A stretch of 35,555 nt of DNA, from the IMG/VR virus record IMGVR_UViG_3300030333_008051, positions 72,440-107,994 of that record. One strand, given 5' to 3'. The position numbers and the translations under genes were made by a program. Below the pieces are notes generated by a model. The model was not told the DNA's origin and ran no database searches. It worked only from the letters and a program-made list of their open reading frames with translations. Positions 1 through 9,027 of this stretch are shown here, in pieces. Numbering within the stretch: position 1 is the first letter of the stretch; each line of letters opens with the position of its first letter. The stretch is from a virus.

Positions 1-974
1 GTTTTGAATTTTCTTTGATCGTTTCTTCTAAGCTTCTTGTTGCCAGCAGGTACCGGGTAATAGAAGTCGGTAGGATTATGCCACCCTCTTCCAACTCTTC
101 TTCTGTCGGGATCTTTTTTACCCTTGCTTGCAACTTCAGGTGCAAAGCCTTGTCCTGGAACAATACTTCCACCAGCGTTAACAACTCTCCACCATTCTTT
201 TCTTTGTTCTTTTATTTCATCTATGATTGAAGTAGCACTACTATCATAAGAAATCATCAGGTCTCCCAAAGTCTTCTTCTTGCCACCAACACTTGCTGGC
301 AACATAAGAAGTCTAAGTGCTGCATCAAAAACTACGAACTTTGTTCTTGCGTAACTATATGTTCTTCCACGAGGACCATAAGCTATACTATCAACTTCAA
401 GCGAAGACCAATGAATCATGAGACTTATAGTGTCATCTGGAATAGTTTCCAGCCAACTGCCACACTCTAATCTTAGTAAATCTGGAGAAGCATAGTATGG
501 CTCGTATTGTGTAGAAAATGTAAGAGTTTGATCTGTGCCTAAATCGTTGCCACTTGTTCCGGCAATCTCATCATCAAGCATAACTACTATTAAAGTATTC
601 TTTCCTATGTCTTGCTGTTCAATAACAGGTGGGCCATTTACATTATATTGTAATATTGCGTAAACAGTATTTCCGTTAACGGTTGCCACCCACACATCTA
701 AGTAAGCTCCATCGGCTGTTCCCGATGGTACAGTGTAGGTTGCTTCATAAAAGCCCGTAGATCCTGCAGCAGCTACAGTTGAGCTTATATCTGAAGTAGC
801 AGTAGAGAAACTATCAGCGGCAACTTCTGCAGCTATTGTATCGGCCGATGTTCCTGCCGGATATATATAACATTTGGGTGCAGCATCTGCTGCAGTTTCC
901 GTCCCACATGCATCTTTTAAAGTCATTCTAAGGGTTATACTGTCCCCTGGATTTACACATGATCTATTAGCCAT
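1..974 (-). CDS. Virion-type protein with N-terminal Ig-like domain (C-terminus outside window)
   Basis: Open frame from ATG at 974 to the left edge, so the C-terminus is missing; about 324 residues are visible. The first ~110 residues are beta-rich with the pattern GFYEATYTVP...GAYLDVWV, which resembles Ig-like/macroglobulin-type beta-sandwich domains used on phage surfaces and baseplates. The following part is mixed and ends in a basic stretch (GKKDPDRRRVGRG). It is the last visible gene of the leftward structural block, 11 nt after the stop of the Ig-like gene upstream. The virion role is inferred from position and domain style; the exact function is unknown. Confidence 0.7.
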   Translation of the reverse strand, partial: MANRSCVNPGDSITLRMTLKDACGTETAADAAPKCYIYPAGTSADTIAAEVAADSFSTATSDISSTVAAAGSTGFYEATYTVPSGTADGAYLDVWVATVNGNTVYAILQYNVNGPPVIEQQDIGKNTLIVVMLDDEIAGTSGNDLGTDQTLTFSTQYEPYYASPDLLRLECGSWLETIPDDTISLMIHWSSLEVDSIAYGPRGRTYSYARTKFVVFDAALRLLMLPASVGGKKKTLGDLMISYDSSATSIIDEIKEQRKEWWRVVNAGGSIVPGQGFAPEVASKGKKDPDRRRVGRGWHNPTDFYYPVPAGNKKLRRNDQRKFK

Positions 975-985
975 TTCTACACCTA

Positions 986-2098
986 CTACAATTCAATCTT
1001 TATTGTTTTGCCAGATACTGTTAATTTTTTACCAAGCTCAATTGGCTCTCCAGTTGATGGGGCTAGAGTCCCATCGTCAAACTTGCCAGATACTGGGTAA
1101 GCAAGTACTGTTACTCTTGCATCGGTTACCGTTGCGTCATCCAACTCTTCTGAAAATGTAAGAGTAATCGTTTTGTTGTTAAATTTTTGATGTGTTGCGC
1201 CATCATCAGGATCCATATCTACGACCGTCATTACGGTCTCATCACTTGTTATTGCAGTAGTACTTCCAATAACGGAGGTTGATGCTGTAGATGGAACGCT
1301 TGTTATTGCTCCACTTCCAGCTGTAAAGCTAAAGCTGTAAGAAGTAGCTAAAAGTGCTTTCGCCTCTACACCAATAGTCCATTTGTCATCTACAACAAAA
1401 TTAGAGCCAGAGAATCTAATTTGAACTCCACTGTCTTCGTCAACACGCCTAAATCTTCTTGAAGTTATTCTTCCAGCTACTGCTTCTCCTTCACCGTCAC
1501 TAGTCCACCAGTACTTGTATTGTGCAGTACCGATTGCACCACCAACTGTAACTTTTACATTTAAAGTATCTGAAGAGGTGCCCGTATAGGCACCGGCACT
1601 ATGAGCAAATGCTGTTGCAGAAGTTACAGCAGAAGCGTCTGGGTCCCAAACAGTTCTGTGAGAAACACCTCTTGAAGTTCCATCCGAACTGTCACCAATT
1701 ATATATACAGTGTATTTTGTATCTGGCTTTAAAAGTGACTTAGGAGTTACTACAAGTTTATGAAGATTTGTACCAACACCAGCAGAACTAGTATAGCTAG
1801 GCTGGGGGCTTATTGCTGCGCCTGCAGAAGTTACGTACTGCAAATCCATAGTTGTGGCTACAGTACCAGTAAATCCGGGCGACTTTAAAAAGTAGGGGTT
1901 GCTCCCAGTGTCATCATCAATCCATAGCGACGAATCGGGGCCAGAAGTTTGATCAAAATCTGGACCATATACAACTACGCAATCTTTAACAGATGAAAGA
2001 TCTACGCTCTCACTGAAAGTAATCTGAATATTTGCACCAACCGGTATTCCAGTTGCTGTATCATTCGGATATATCGCTGATATCGTCGGTGCTGACAT
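986..2098 (-). CDS. Ig-like (SbsA/Big_5-type) virion protein
   Basis: 370 residues starting at MSAPT (2098), chosen because AAGGA lies about 8 nt upstream; an in-frame TTG at 2116 would add six residues. Two Ig-like domains of the SbsA/Big_5 kind are visible. One is at the N-terminus (pattern ISAIYPNDTATGIPVGANI...ITFSESVD), the other at the C-terminus (MDPDDGATHQKFNNKTITLTFSEELD). The middle is Thr/Ser/Ala-rich and beta-prone. Such domains decorate capsids, tails or fibres and bind surfaces weakly. The start lies inside the end of the upstream 74-residue gene (overlap 38 nt), suggesting coupled translation. Precise role unknown. Confidence 0.8.
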   Translation of the reverse strand: MSAPTISAIYPNDTATGIPVGANIQITFSESVDLSSVKDCVVVYGPDFDQTSGPDSSLWIDDDTGSNPYFLKSPGFTGTVATTMDLQYVTSAGAAISPQPSYTSSAGVGTNLHKLVVTPKSLLKPDTKYTVYIIGDSSDGTSRGVSHRTVWDPDASAVTSATAFAHSAGAYTGTSSDTLNVKVTVGGAIGTAQYKYWWTSDGEGEAVAGRITSRRFRRVDEDSGVQIRFSGSNFVVDDKWTIGVEAKALLATSYSFSFTAGSGAITSVPSTASTSVIGSTTAITSDETVMTVVDMDPDDGATHQKFNNKTITLTFSEELDDATVTDARVTVLAYPVSGKFDDGTLAPSTGEPIELGKKLTVSGKTIKIEL

Positions 2099-2285
2099 CT
2101 TCCTCTTCCTTACCAATCTGCTGGTCTGTAAAAGTTACTTGGGGCATTAATTTTTCATCTAAGGCTATCGTGACCATTTCGCCTTCCTCTTCTATTTTAC
2201 TAACAGAGCCTGGCGTTTTGATAGCTTTTCTTGTTTTTATATCTATGATATTTGTTTCTTCTGTTTCTGTTCGAAACCAACCCAT
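2061..2285 (-). CDS. Small acidic protein of unknown function
   Basis: 74 residues, rich in Glu/Asp and Thr, ending in the acidic tail TDDISDISE. It is the first gene after the capsid terminator, 20 nt beyond the T-tract, and its 3' end overlaps the next gene. No good Shine-Dalgarno precedes ATG 2285, so the start is uncertain. I recognise no family. Position suggests a minor virion or assembly protein. Confidence 0.5.
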   Translation of the reverse strand: MGWFRTETEETNIIDIKTRKAIKTPGSVSKIEEEGEMVTIALDEKLMPQVTFTDQQIGKEEEDVSTDDISDISE

Positions 2286-2305
2286 TTATAAATCCATTAA
2301 TTGTT

Positions 2306-2340
2306 AAAAAAAGAGGAGGGTGGGAGAACCCACCCCCCTC
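2306..2340 (-). terminator. Intrinsic terminator after the major capsid gene
   Basis: On the minus strand GAGGGGGGTGGG pairs with CCCACCCTCCTC around a TTCT loop (2313-2340) and is followed by seven T (2306-2312). It is the only strong terminator seen within the leftward block. It probably ends most capsid-operon transcripts and sets lower expression for the Ig-like genes that follow. Confidence 0.88.
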
Positions 2341-2371
2341 AAGTTTAGAGGCTAATAAGCTTAGCTTAATA

Positions 2372-3694
2372 TTACAGAAGCGGAGGCTTAGTACCAGGTG
2401 CAATCGGCAAGACCGAAGGACCAGTAACATCAGCATGGAGGTTTCCATCCCAGTAGTTTCTGCTCGCCTTGACGCCCTTGAATACGCCAACGCCTTGACC
2501 CTCGTGAGCTACAGCAAAGCCGTACCGTTCGCGAATCTTAACTTTGACAGCATCAACTGCTTCTTGTCTCCACTCAACAGTCTGAGGATCCTCATCTACC
2601 ATGTAGAAACCAACGTTTCCGCCAGAAAGCAAGTAAACGTCACCGGTTTCGTTAACGGTGTCAAAAGGAACAAGTGGAGAAGCAACTACTCTGAAGTTGA
2701 ATGGGAAGTACCCAGGAACATTCGGAACAGAAGTTGCGTTTTGACTGTAAGCTGATTCTCCTGAAACAGTGTTGCCGGAAGGAGTAGTGCTAGGTACAAG
2801 AGTACGTCCAGCACTTGGACCCATCGCACCCATCGCACCGTTACCCCAAGGAGCACGAGGACCAGGATCGCCTTGATACATGTTGAAGAATGAACCACCA
2901 CCATGTGCCAACATCATAGTTCTCATGACAGGATCTTGCAACCATGTGTAGAACTGAAGTGGGTGACAGAGGAGGATATTAGGTGTGAAACCCTCTTGAC
3001 TCATGTGGGCAAAGCCTCTCATGAGATCGTCCATTGTCATGGTACCATTTCCTTGCAATGTGGCAGTTGCACCGAGACCCATACCACTAGTTACACCATA
3101 AAGTGAGTTAGCGGGAACTCTGTTGTCGAATAAGGTTGTGCCAAGTGCCTGGAGGAAAGAAGCTGCCTTCTGTTCCTTGTGGCGTACAAGAGCTTGTCCC
3201 ATAAGACGCAAGTTCATTGCCATGATATCCCAGGTAGAATAGCGCAGTGCTTCATCGGTGAAGGATGCGGCAATACCGCACTTCCCGATCCAAGCAGTGC
3301 TTACAGCACCACCGATCTGGAAGTTCACTTCTGGATACTGACCATGCTCTTGAATGTCTTGAGCATAGACTGCACCCATAGCACCTGCAAGAACCTGAGT
3401 GTTCAGGCCCTGAGACTGAACTCTATTGTAGAGGCCAGTAATGACAATGTTGGGCTCAACAGGCTCACGGATAATGATTTCCGTAGCCTTCTGGAGAAGA
3501 GGAGTGATCTCGGAAGATCTTACCAAGTCTCGGTTTTTGGGTGAAATGGTCTCCGCAAAAGTAGACCATTCTATTCTTTCGTCGCTGTCGGGTAGATGAC
3601 CTCTATTGCGAATGATGTCCGCTATATAACAAGCAGCTGCATCCTCATTAGAAGGAAGATCTAAGACACGACCATCTGATAATTTGAAACTCAT
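2372..3694 (-). CDS. Major capsid protein (HK97-fold type)
   Basis: 440 residues; the shell-forming protein of the head. The middle resembles phage major head proteins: a ~45-residue stretch with IGKCGIAASFTDEALRYSTWD followed by a long helix (MAMNLRLMGQALVRHKEQKA) matches the spine-helix region. Length fits the family. ATG 3694 has AGGAGA 7-8 nt upstream. The gene lies directly after the 484-residue virion gene and upstream of a strong terminator, the usual placement for the most highly expressed virion gene. The fold is inferred from pattern and context, not computed. Confidence 0.85.
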   Translation of the reverse strand: MSFKLSDGRVLDLPSNEDAAACYIADIIRNRGHLPDSDERIEWSTFAETISPKNRDLVRSSEITPLLQKATEIIIREPVEPNIVITGLYNRVQSQGLNTQVLAGAMGAVYAQDIQEHGQYPEVNFQIGGAVSTAWIGKCGIAASFTDEALRYSTWDIMAMNLRLMGQALVRHKEQKAASFLQALGTTLFDNRVPANSLYGVTSGMGLGATATLQGNGTMTMDDLMRGFAHMSQEGFTPNILLCHPLQFYTWLQDPVMRTMMLAHGGGSFFNMYQGDPGPRAPWGNGAMGAMGPSAGRTLVPSTTPSGNTVSGESAYSQNATSVPNVPGYFPFNFRVVASPLVPFDTVNETGDVYLLSGGNVGFYMVDEDPQTVEWRQEAVDAVKVKIRERYGFAVAHEGQGVGVFKGVKASRNYWDGNLHADVTGPSVLPIAPGTKPPLL

Positions 3695-3703
3695 TTTTAT
3701 CTC

Positions 3704-5158
3704 CTATACAAAGCTAACGTTGATGATAGCAACTTTGTTGCTTACTGTTTCATTACTAAGCGTCAACAGATCGGTGTAACCACTTGTGGCGCTACCAGGC
3801 ATCTGCATACTTGCTCCAAAGCTAGTACCATCAAACGCGGTACGAACTCTTTCTAAAAGGCCAAGAGGCTCTTCTTTCACTGCGATACATCTACCAATAG
3901 TCCGTGTTGTTTCGGTCACATCGGTGGGAAGAGCATCACTTGCACGGAAGGTAGTAGAACCTCCGTCCCATGGAATGAAGTTTGAATACTCGTCAAACGT
4001 AACGTAGTCTCCAGGCTCAATAGGTCCAATTGCAGCAACTTGTTGCCAAGAGCTAGAAGCACCGCTTACTCCATCATAGTAGTAGTAGCTGACATCAGTT
4101 GCACTCATTGATGCAATAGAAGCACCAGCACTACCGCCAGACCAGCCAGAATACACAAGCACCATGTTGGCGTTGTGATCAAAGAAGAAATCACCACTTT
4201 GAGTAAGGTCAGCAACGCTATCTTTTCTAGCAGAAAGAACACTGTTTCCATCAACAAACTTTGTTCTTGAAGTATGAGCAGCAAGTCTACCGCCTTCACC
4301 ATCGCCTTGTAGAGCAAAGCCTACAATTGCAGAACCAGCAGCAACATAAAAAGTCGGCTTGCTAGAATCGTCATAACGCTCTAAAGCGTTAAGCTGAGTA
4401 GAGGTGAGCCAAAGGATTGTTCCAGACGCAGCTACTGGGAAAGCAGTACCGTGTGCTGCTGAAGCAGTGTAAGCGGTAGCGCCAGACAAATCCTTGCTAG
4501 TGCGTTGTGAAATACCACCAACGGGCATTTGCATTTGAGCTTGAGTGAAAAATTGCACAAGATGCTGTTTCTGGTAGTTAACAAAGTTAAGTCCACCTTC
4601 TGCATCGTATGCATCTCCAGCCCAGTGATACACGTCGTAACCAGCAACACCTACAGGGTCAGAAATGTATGCACCTACTACAGCTCTAACATCTGCAACC
4701 GTTGTACGAACATAATCACCAGTGTCAGAGAGTGATCTAGCGGTACCCGCAGTAATAAGTCCACGCTCAATGATGCCATCTGAAACTGCTTGCAAACTTC
4801 TAGTACCAGCAGCAGTTACTGCCTCACCAGTTACAATATCAATAGTTTTAGCAGTTACATCGTTTGCAGTGTAAGTGATCAGTGTATCAGTAAGACCCAA
4901 ACCCTCTGCTTTTAATTTATAACCTGAAGGAACAATTTCCCCCTGTGAAGTCAAACTAACTACCTTCCCAGATGAGATTACAAAGTAATCCTGGGAGGCA
5001 GTCCCTTGCCAAGCAACAGGTAACCAGTTGGCGGGCTTAAATTCCCCTGCAGGAACAGCAATACCGCCACTTGGAGTTACAACTATGTTATTCGGCGTGA
5101 TGTTATCGAAAACATCGTTTCTAGTCTTAAAAGTTCCAGAAAATCTTTTAACAGCCAT
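3704..5158 (-). CDS. Virion structural protein next to the capsid gene (decoration/head accessory candidate)
   Basis: 484 residues, rich in Ala, Gly, Ser and Thr, with no cysteine-rich or membrane segments. Composition and repeated short beta-like stretches (for example SYYYYDGVSGASSSW) suggest a secreted-style or virion-surface beta protein. It sits 9 nt upstream of the major capsid gene and directly after the protease/scaffold gene, the usual place of head decoration or capsid-stabilising proteins. ATG 5158 has AGGAGA upstream. No family recognised; the role is inferred from position. Confidence 0.7.
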   Translation of the reverse strand: MAVKRFSGTFKTRNDVFDNITPNNIVVTPSGGIAVPAGEFKPANWLPVAWQGTASQDYFVISSGKVVSLTSQGEIVPSGYKLKAEGLGLTDTLITYTANDVTAKTIDIVTGEAVTAAGTRSLQAVSDGIIERGLITAGTARSLSDTGDYVRTTVADVRAVVGAYISDPVGVAGYDVYHWAGDAYDAEGGLNFVNYQKQHLVQFFTQAQMQMPVGGISQRTSKDLSGATAYTASAAHGTAFPVAASGTILWLTSTQLNALERYDDSSKPTFYVAAGSAIVGFALQGDGEGGRLAAHTSRTKFVDGNSVLSARKDSVADLTQSGDFFFDHNANMVLVYSGWSGGSAGASIASMSATDVSYYYYDGVSGASSSWQQVAAIGPIEPGDYVTFDEYSNFIPWDGGSTTFRASDALPTDVTETTRTIGRCIAVKEEPLGLLERVRTAFDGTSFGASMQMPGSATSGYTDLLTLSNETVSNKVAIINVSFV

Positions 5159-5159
5159 T

Positions 5160-7124
5160 TTATTCTCCTAATTGGATGTAATTTTTGGGATGAAAACCAC
5201 GCCGTAAATAGCGTCTCTTTGATCTGAGATAATTCTCAGCAAAATTTAGTCCATCTTTCTCTAACAATTGCATATACTCTTTACATACCTTCTTTTCGAA
5301 GGTACCAAGCTTTTTAGACCCAGAGTTTTCTCTGGGTGAATTAGTATTATCGGTACTAGCTATTGAGGGGTTCTCAACTACTACTGAAGCGGATTGCTCT
5401 ACTTCAGCTGTATCACCAGTACTGTCTGACACGGTCACCTCAGATTCAGTATCTGAGACTTCTTTTTCCAAAGAAAGTTCTTTATCTACATTTGCGTTAA
5501 GGCTGGAGAGAGCATCTTCGAGTTGCTTCTCAAGCTTCTCAATTCTACTTAATGCATTAGCATAGTCTAATTTCAATTCTTGATCTGCGTTACCTTCGGA
5601 TGTATCCCAACCCATAATAAGCGACTCTTTTTCAAGAGCTTCTTTAGTTAACTCTGGTCCCCAGTTCATATCTGTAGTACAGGATGGTAGGTCCCAGCCG
5701 TTCTTGTCTGACTTTCTACAAACACAAGCTTTTATCTTCTTGTAGAGATCAGATGAAGCATGCTGCTTAGCTCTAGAGAGTGCAGCAACTGCATGCGACT
5801 TGTCGGGTACAGGATAGCTTCTTTCAGGTCCGCAAAAGGTTGATTCTTTCAATCTGTTGCGTTGCTCGGTAGTTAGTGGCTTATCAAAATTTACCACTTC
5901 TTCGAGTACCCGTTCCGCTTCGGTCCCTTCTTCCGTTTTGTCGTTTTCGATTTGGTCGATGTTGTGCGTTTCTTCTTTTTCTTCTTTTTCGTCGCTGGCA
6001 TCGACCTTGTTTTCCACTGTGCCATTTGAAACCTCATTTAGATTTAGTTCTTTTCTTACTACTTCGAGAACAAGATCCGCTAAAGCCTTGATTGAGTCTG
6101 CATCAAAACCACCAATAGGTGCTTCAGCATCCTCCGAGACTTTCTCGGCTTCTACCTCGTCGGAAGCAATAACTTCCTCAGAAGCATCAACAGAAGCAAT
6201 AGCTTCTGTTTCTTCTACTTTATTCTCTTCAGAAGAAAGAACTTCAGAATCTTCAACTGAGACTTCATCTTGCGCAGTATTATCAAGTTGTTCTGACATA
6301 TTCTTCTCCGAAATATTATATTTAGAATCAGTTAAATAAACTGTATGCTTATCTACCTTGATAGATGTAACATCTTCAATACGTACTGAATCTGCTAATT
6401 CCATAGACAGCACTTGGGAAAGATCATCTGCAGGCATATTTACCACTGAACCTTCCAAAACTTCAAACTTTCCAGTGACAAACACACAGATATCATCGTC
6501 ATATATCTTGCCGTGACGATGTTCACAAATTTCACCCTGTGCCCAGTCTTCTTGGCAAACGCTACAAACGTGTCTGTCTGTTGTACTTCCTGCAGAAAAA
6601 GTTATGTATCTTCCGTCCAAGAACTTTTCAATTGAATCTTGATCCGAAATTTTTGCAGTAACTCTCATTCTGCCAAGACCTGGCCACTTCTTTCTTGTAA
6701 GAAGACCATATCTTTTCATTTCATCATAAATTCTCTTTGGATCGTCAGCATCGAATGCTGCCTGTACTTCCATGTAATCGTTTACATCGTCGAAGAACCC
6801 AAGAGCTTCTGAAGAAGTGTCATCCCATTCGCCACCAACAAATCTGCCAATGGGATCATCATGATCATCATGGTTCTTAATGATTGGTTTCGGGTAGGGT
6901 GAGAGTAAGGAATCAATTCCTCTTTGTTGGCCAGCTACAGTATAAATTCTATTATTTATTCTTCTTCCAGAATGACTAAGGTCGTAAGTTACATACAGAC
7001 CTCTTTTTTCTTCATTTCTGTTTAACAAAGAATCGACAATCCCGATCTTCTCTCTTTTTGATAAATCGGAGAAAGAAGGATCAGGATTGATCTTTATATA
7101 GTCTACTAATTTAAGTTTACTCAT
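5160..7124 (-). CDS. Prohead protease fused to scaffold-like region
   Basis: 654 residues. Residues 1-240 look like a herpesvirus-assemblin-type prohead protease: a conserved His region (KNHDDHDDPIGRF, His85/His88) and GRYITFSAGS with Ser177 as the candidate nucleophile. An inserted CxxC...CxH cluster (Cys187, Cys190, Cys200, His202/204) looks zinc-binding. The rest is a long Glu/Asp/Ser-rich linker, then a conserved module beginning STFCGPERSYPVPDKSHA (DUF6582-like), then a predicted coiled coil (KLDYANALSRIEKLEKQLED) and a basic C-terminus. That is how scaffold/core proteins look. The gene overlaps the portal gene by 8 nt. Protease assignment is by motif and context; catalytic residues are inferred. 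Confidence 0.75.
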   Translation of the reverse strand: MSKLKLVDYIKINPDPSFSDLSKREKIGIVDSLLNRNEEKRGLYVTYDLSHSGRRINNRIYTVAGQQRGIDSLLSPYPKPIIKNHDDHDDPIGRFVGGEWDDTSSEALGFFDDVNDYMEVQAAFDADDPKRIYDEMKRYGLLTRKKWPGLGRMRVTAKISDQDSIEKFLDGRYITFSAGSTTDRHVCSVCQEDWAQGEICEHRHGKIYDDDICVFVTGKFEVLEGSVVNMPADDLSQVLSMELADSVRIEDVTSIKVDKHTVYLTDSKYNISEKNMSEQLDNTAQDEVSVEDSEVLSSEENKVEETEAIASVDASEEVIASDEVEAEKVSEDAEAPIGGFDADSIKALADLVLEVVRKELNLNEVSNGTVENKVDASDEKEEKEETHNIDQIENDKTEEGTEAERVLEEVVNFDKPLTTEQRNRLKESTFCGPERSYPVPDKSHAVAALSRAKQHASSDLYKKIKACVCRKSDKNGWDLPSCTTDMNWGPELTKEALEKESLIMGWDTSEGNADQELKLDYANALSRIEKLEKQLEDALSSLNANVDKELSLEKEVSDTESEVTVSDSTGDTAEVEQSASVVVENPSIASTDNTNSPRENSGSKKLGTFEKKVCKEYMQLLEKDGLNFAENYLRSKRRYLRRGFHPKNYIQLGE

Positions 7125-9009
7125 TTTTACCTCTCGGCAGAGAGTTGACTAATGGAGGAATGCTATCTAAATTAACATCAAACATATTTATACTACTATC
7201 CAATATTTCCATACAAGCTTCATGCCCTGTAGTTATTGCTTCTTCAAGGCCTATTAAATTCTCTAAATCTGAATTTAATCCACTTTCCTTTGCCGAAACT
7301 ATAACACCATAGTTGTAAGCTTTACAACTGTACCTATGCAATAAAGAGTCAAATCTCCACTTAATATTATTAAAAACCGAAGTTTTCTTTATATCTGTTT
7401 CTTTTAGTAAGTCAAGTCTGTCTGTTAAGTGTTTATGAACTTTTAAGTATTCTGTCTTAAAGTCGTTGCTTATTCTATTTTTCAATGACAATAGCTCGTC
7501 AGTACTCAAGTTGGTATCACCAAGACCCTCAAGTAATTTCGATTCTACCAAATTTAAACTCTCGGTATAGTGTTTTTCAAGTTTTTCATCAAAATTTGGA
7601 CCACTTTTTTTACCGAATTGATTTTCCGGCATTGCTTGGTTTTCAGACTCTCCGCCACCAAAGATTGAAGACTTAAGTTCTGCTAGTGGCTTCTCAAAAA
7701 GCTCGAAGTAAGTATCGTCCATTTGACCTTCCTCTAGGGGAGGTTCTCCGATTCTCTTTCTTGCTTCTGTTAGCGTAATGAGTTTGTTGGAGAACAGTTG
7801 TATAGCTTGGTTCTCCAATTTCACTTTTACTTCTTTATCAACTGCACCAAACTTAATTGAAACTCGTTTCATTGGGTCGAATGGATCAAACTCGAAACCA
7901 CCTTCAAGCAGAAGCTCATTAAACACTGAGTGCTCGACAAAGATTCTTATAATTTCTTGTAGCGCTTCTACATCTTGAATTGCGCTTTTAGAAAGAACGT
8001 TTGCAGTAGCTCTATTTGCTGTGTCACCTTCACCCATGTCGACGCTTGATACACCTAAGCCAGCAAAGACTCTTTTCTTAAAGTATTCAAGGTATCCATC
8101 TATTCTTAGTGCACGACCTTCAGAGCCAACAGCTTGAATCTTGTGTCTATGATCAGAAACATAGACACCGCCAGCAGGCATATAATCAATTGCATCTCTT
8201 ACAACTTCAGTCTCCTTTTTTCCATCTGGACCATATCTTTCTGGAAAGTCATCAGAACCTACTGTGTAATGAAACAGCGGAAAGAGATTAGACTCGACTA
8301 ACTCTTCTACATTCTCTTCTAGTCTTCTAAGGAGAGCAATGTCGTCGAGTACGGGAAGAAGCTCTGGCGTGCCCATAGCAAAGCCTGGCTTCTTGTTGTC
8401 ATAAAAATGTATTACGTCGTGAGGAAAGAACTCTTTACTTTCTCCAGTTGGAGTTTCTTGAAGTATCTTTTTAATCTCACCATTATTTTTGGTTTTAAAA
8501 TAAAGGGTTTCAAATGGCAGGATAAAATATCCTGCTACAGGATCAACTTCTCTACCTGTTGTAAGAAATCTTCTTTTTCCAGAAGATGCCTTGAAGTTTC
8601 TTGATTTAACCCACATGCAGTTTGAGAAACGAATTAAATCGTAAGCAGTTTCCGCAAGCATAATTGCGAACGGTTTACTAGTTGCAGATTCTATTTCTGC
8701 AATTCTTTGTTTAATATAACTTACATAGGTTTCATTAAGTCCAACAATTTCAAAACCTGAAACTAAAAATCTATTTGCTTTCTTTTTTATAGCTCTGAAC
8801 AAATATCCATCAGTATCTTGAGCAACAGATATTTCTTCAAGATCGTACTCTGGCTTAAACCAGTTACCTCGATGACGCTCTGCATAAGCTAAACTTCTGT
8901 TAGCGACCTTAATTAATCCCGGTTTAGATGGAGATCTTGACTTAGCATCAAAATTCATTTCTTTATCGTAAACTACGTCTAAAGCTATTTTAAACAAATC
9001 TGATTTCAT
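7117..9009 (-). CDS. Portal protein
   Basis: 630 residues, usual length for a phage portal, the dodecameric ring at the unique vertex through which DNA is packaged. Portal-like features include the N-terminal LFRAIKKKANRFLVSGFEIV, PFETLYFKTKNNG, HDVIHFYDNKKPG, the YFKKRVFAGLGVSSVDMG region and the C-terminal LTEARKRIGEPPLEEGQ, which is typical of portals. ATG 9009 has AGGAAT upstream. Location between terminase and protease supports the call. Confidence 0.9.
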   Translation of the reverse strand: MKSDLFKIALDVVYDKEMNFDAKSRSPSKPGLIKVANRSLAYAERHRGNWFKPEYDLEEISVAQDTDGYLFRAIKKKANRFLVSGFEIVGLNETYVSYIKQRIAEIESATSKPFAIMLAETAYDLIRFSNCMWVKSRNFKASSGKRRFLTTGREVDPVAGYFILPFETLYFKTKNNGEIKKILQETPTGESKEFFPHDVIHFYDNKKPGFAMGTPELLPVLDDIALLRRLEENVEELVESNLFPLFHYTVGSDDFPERYGPDGKKETEVVRDAIDYMPAGGVYVSDHRHKIQAVGSEGRALRIDGYLEYFKKRVFAGLGVSSVDMGEGDTANRATANVLSKSAIQDVEALQEIIRIFVEHSVFNELLLEGGFEFDPFDPMKRVSIKFGAVDKEVKVKLENQAIQLFSNKLITLTEARKRIGEPPLEEGQMDDTYFELFEKPLAELKSSIFGGGESENQAMPENQFGKKSGPNFDEKLEKHYTESLNLVESKLLEGLGDTNLSTDELLSLKNRISNDFKTEYLKVHKHLTDRLDLLKETDIKKTSVFNNIKWRFDSLLHRYSCKAYNYGVIVSAKESGLNSDLENLIGLEEAITTGHEACMEILDSSINMFDVNLDSIPPLVNSLPRGKNE

Positions 9010-9027
9010 TCTATTATTCCTGCAATA

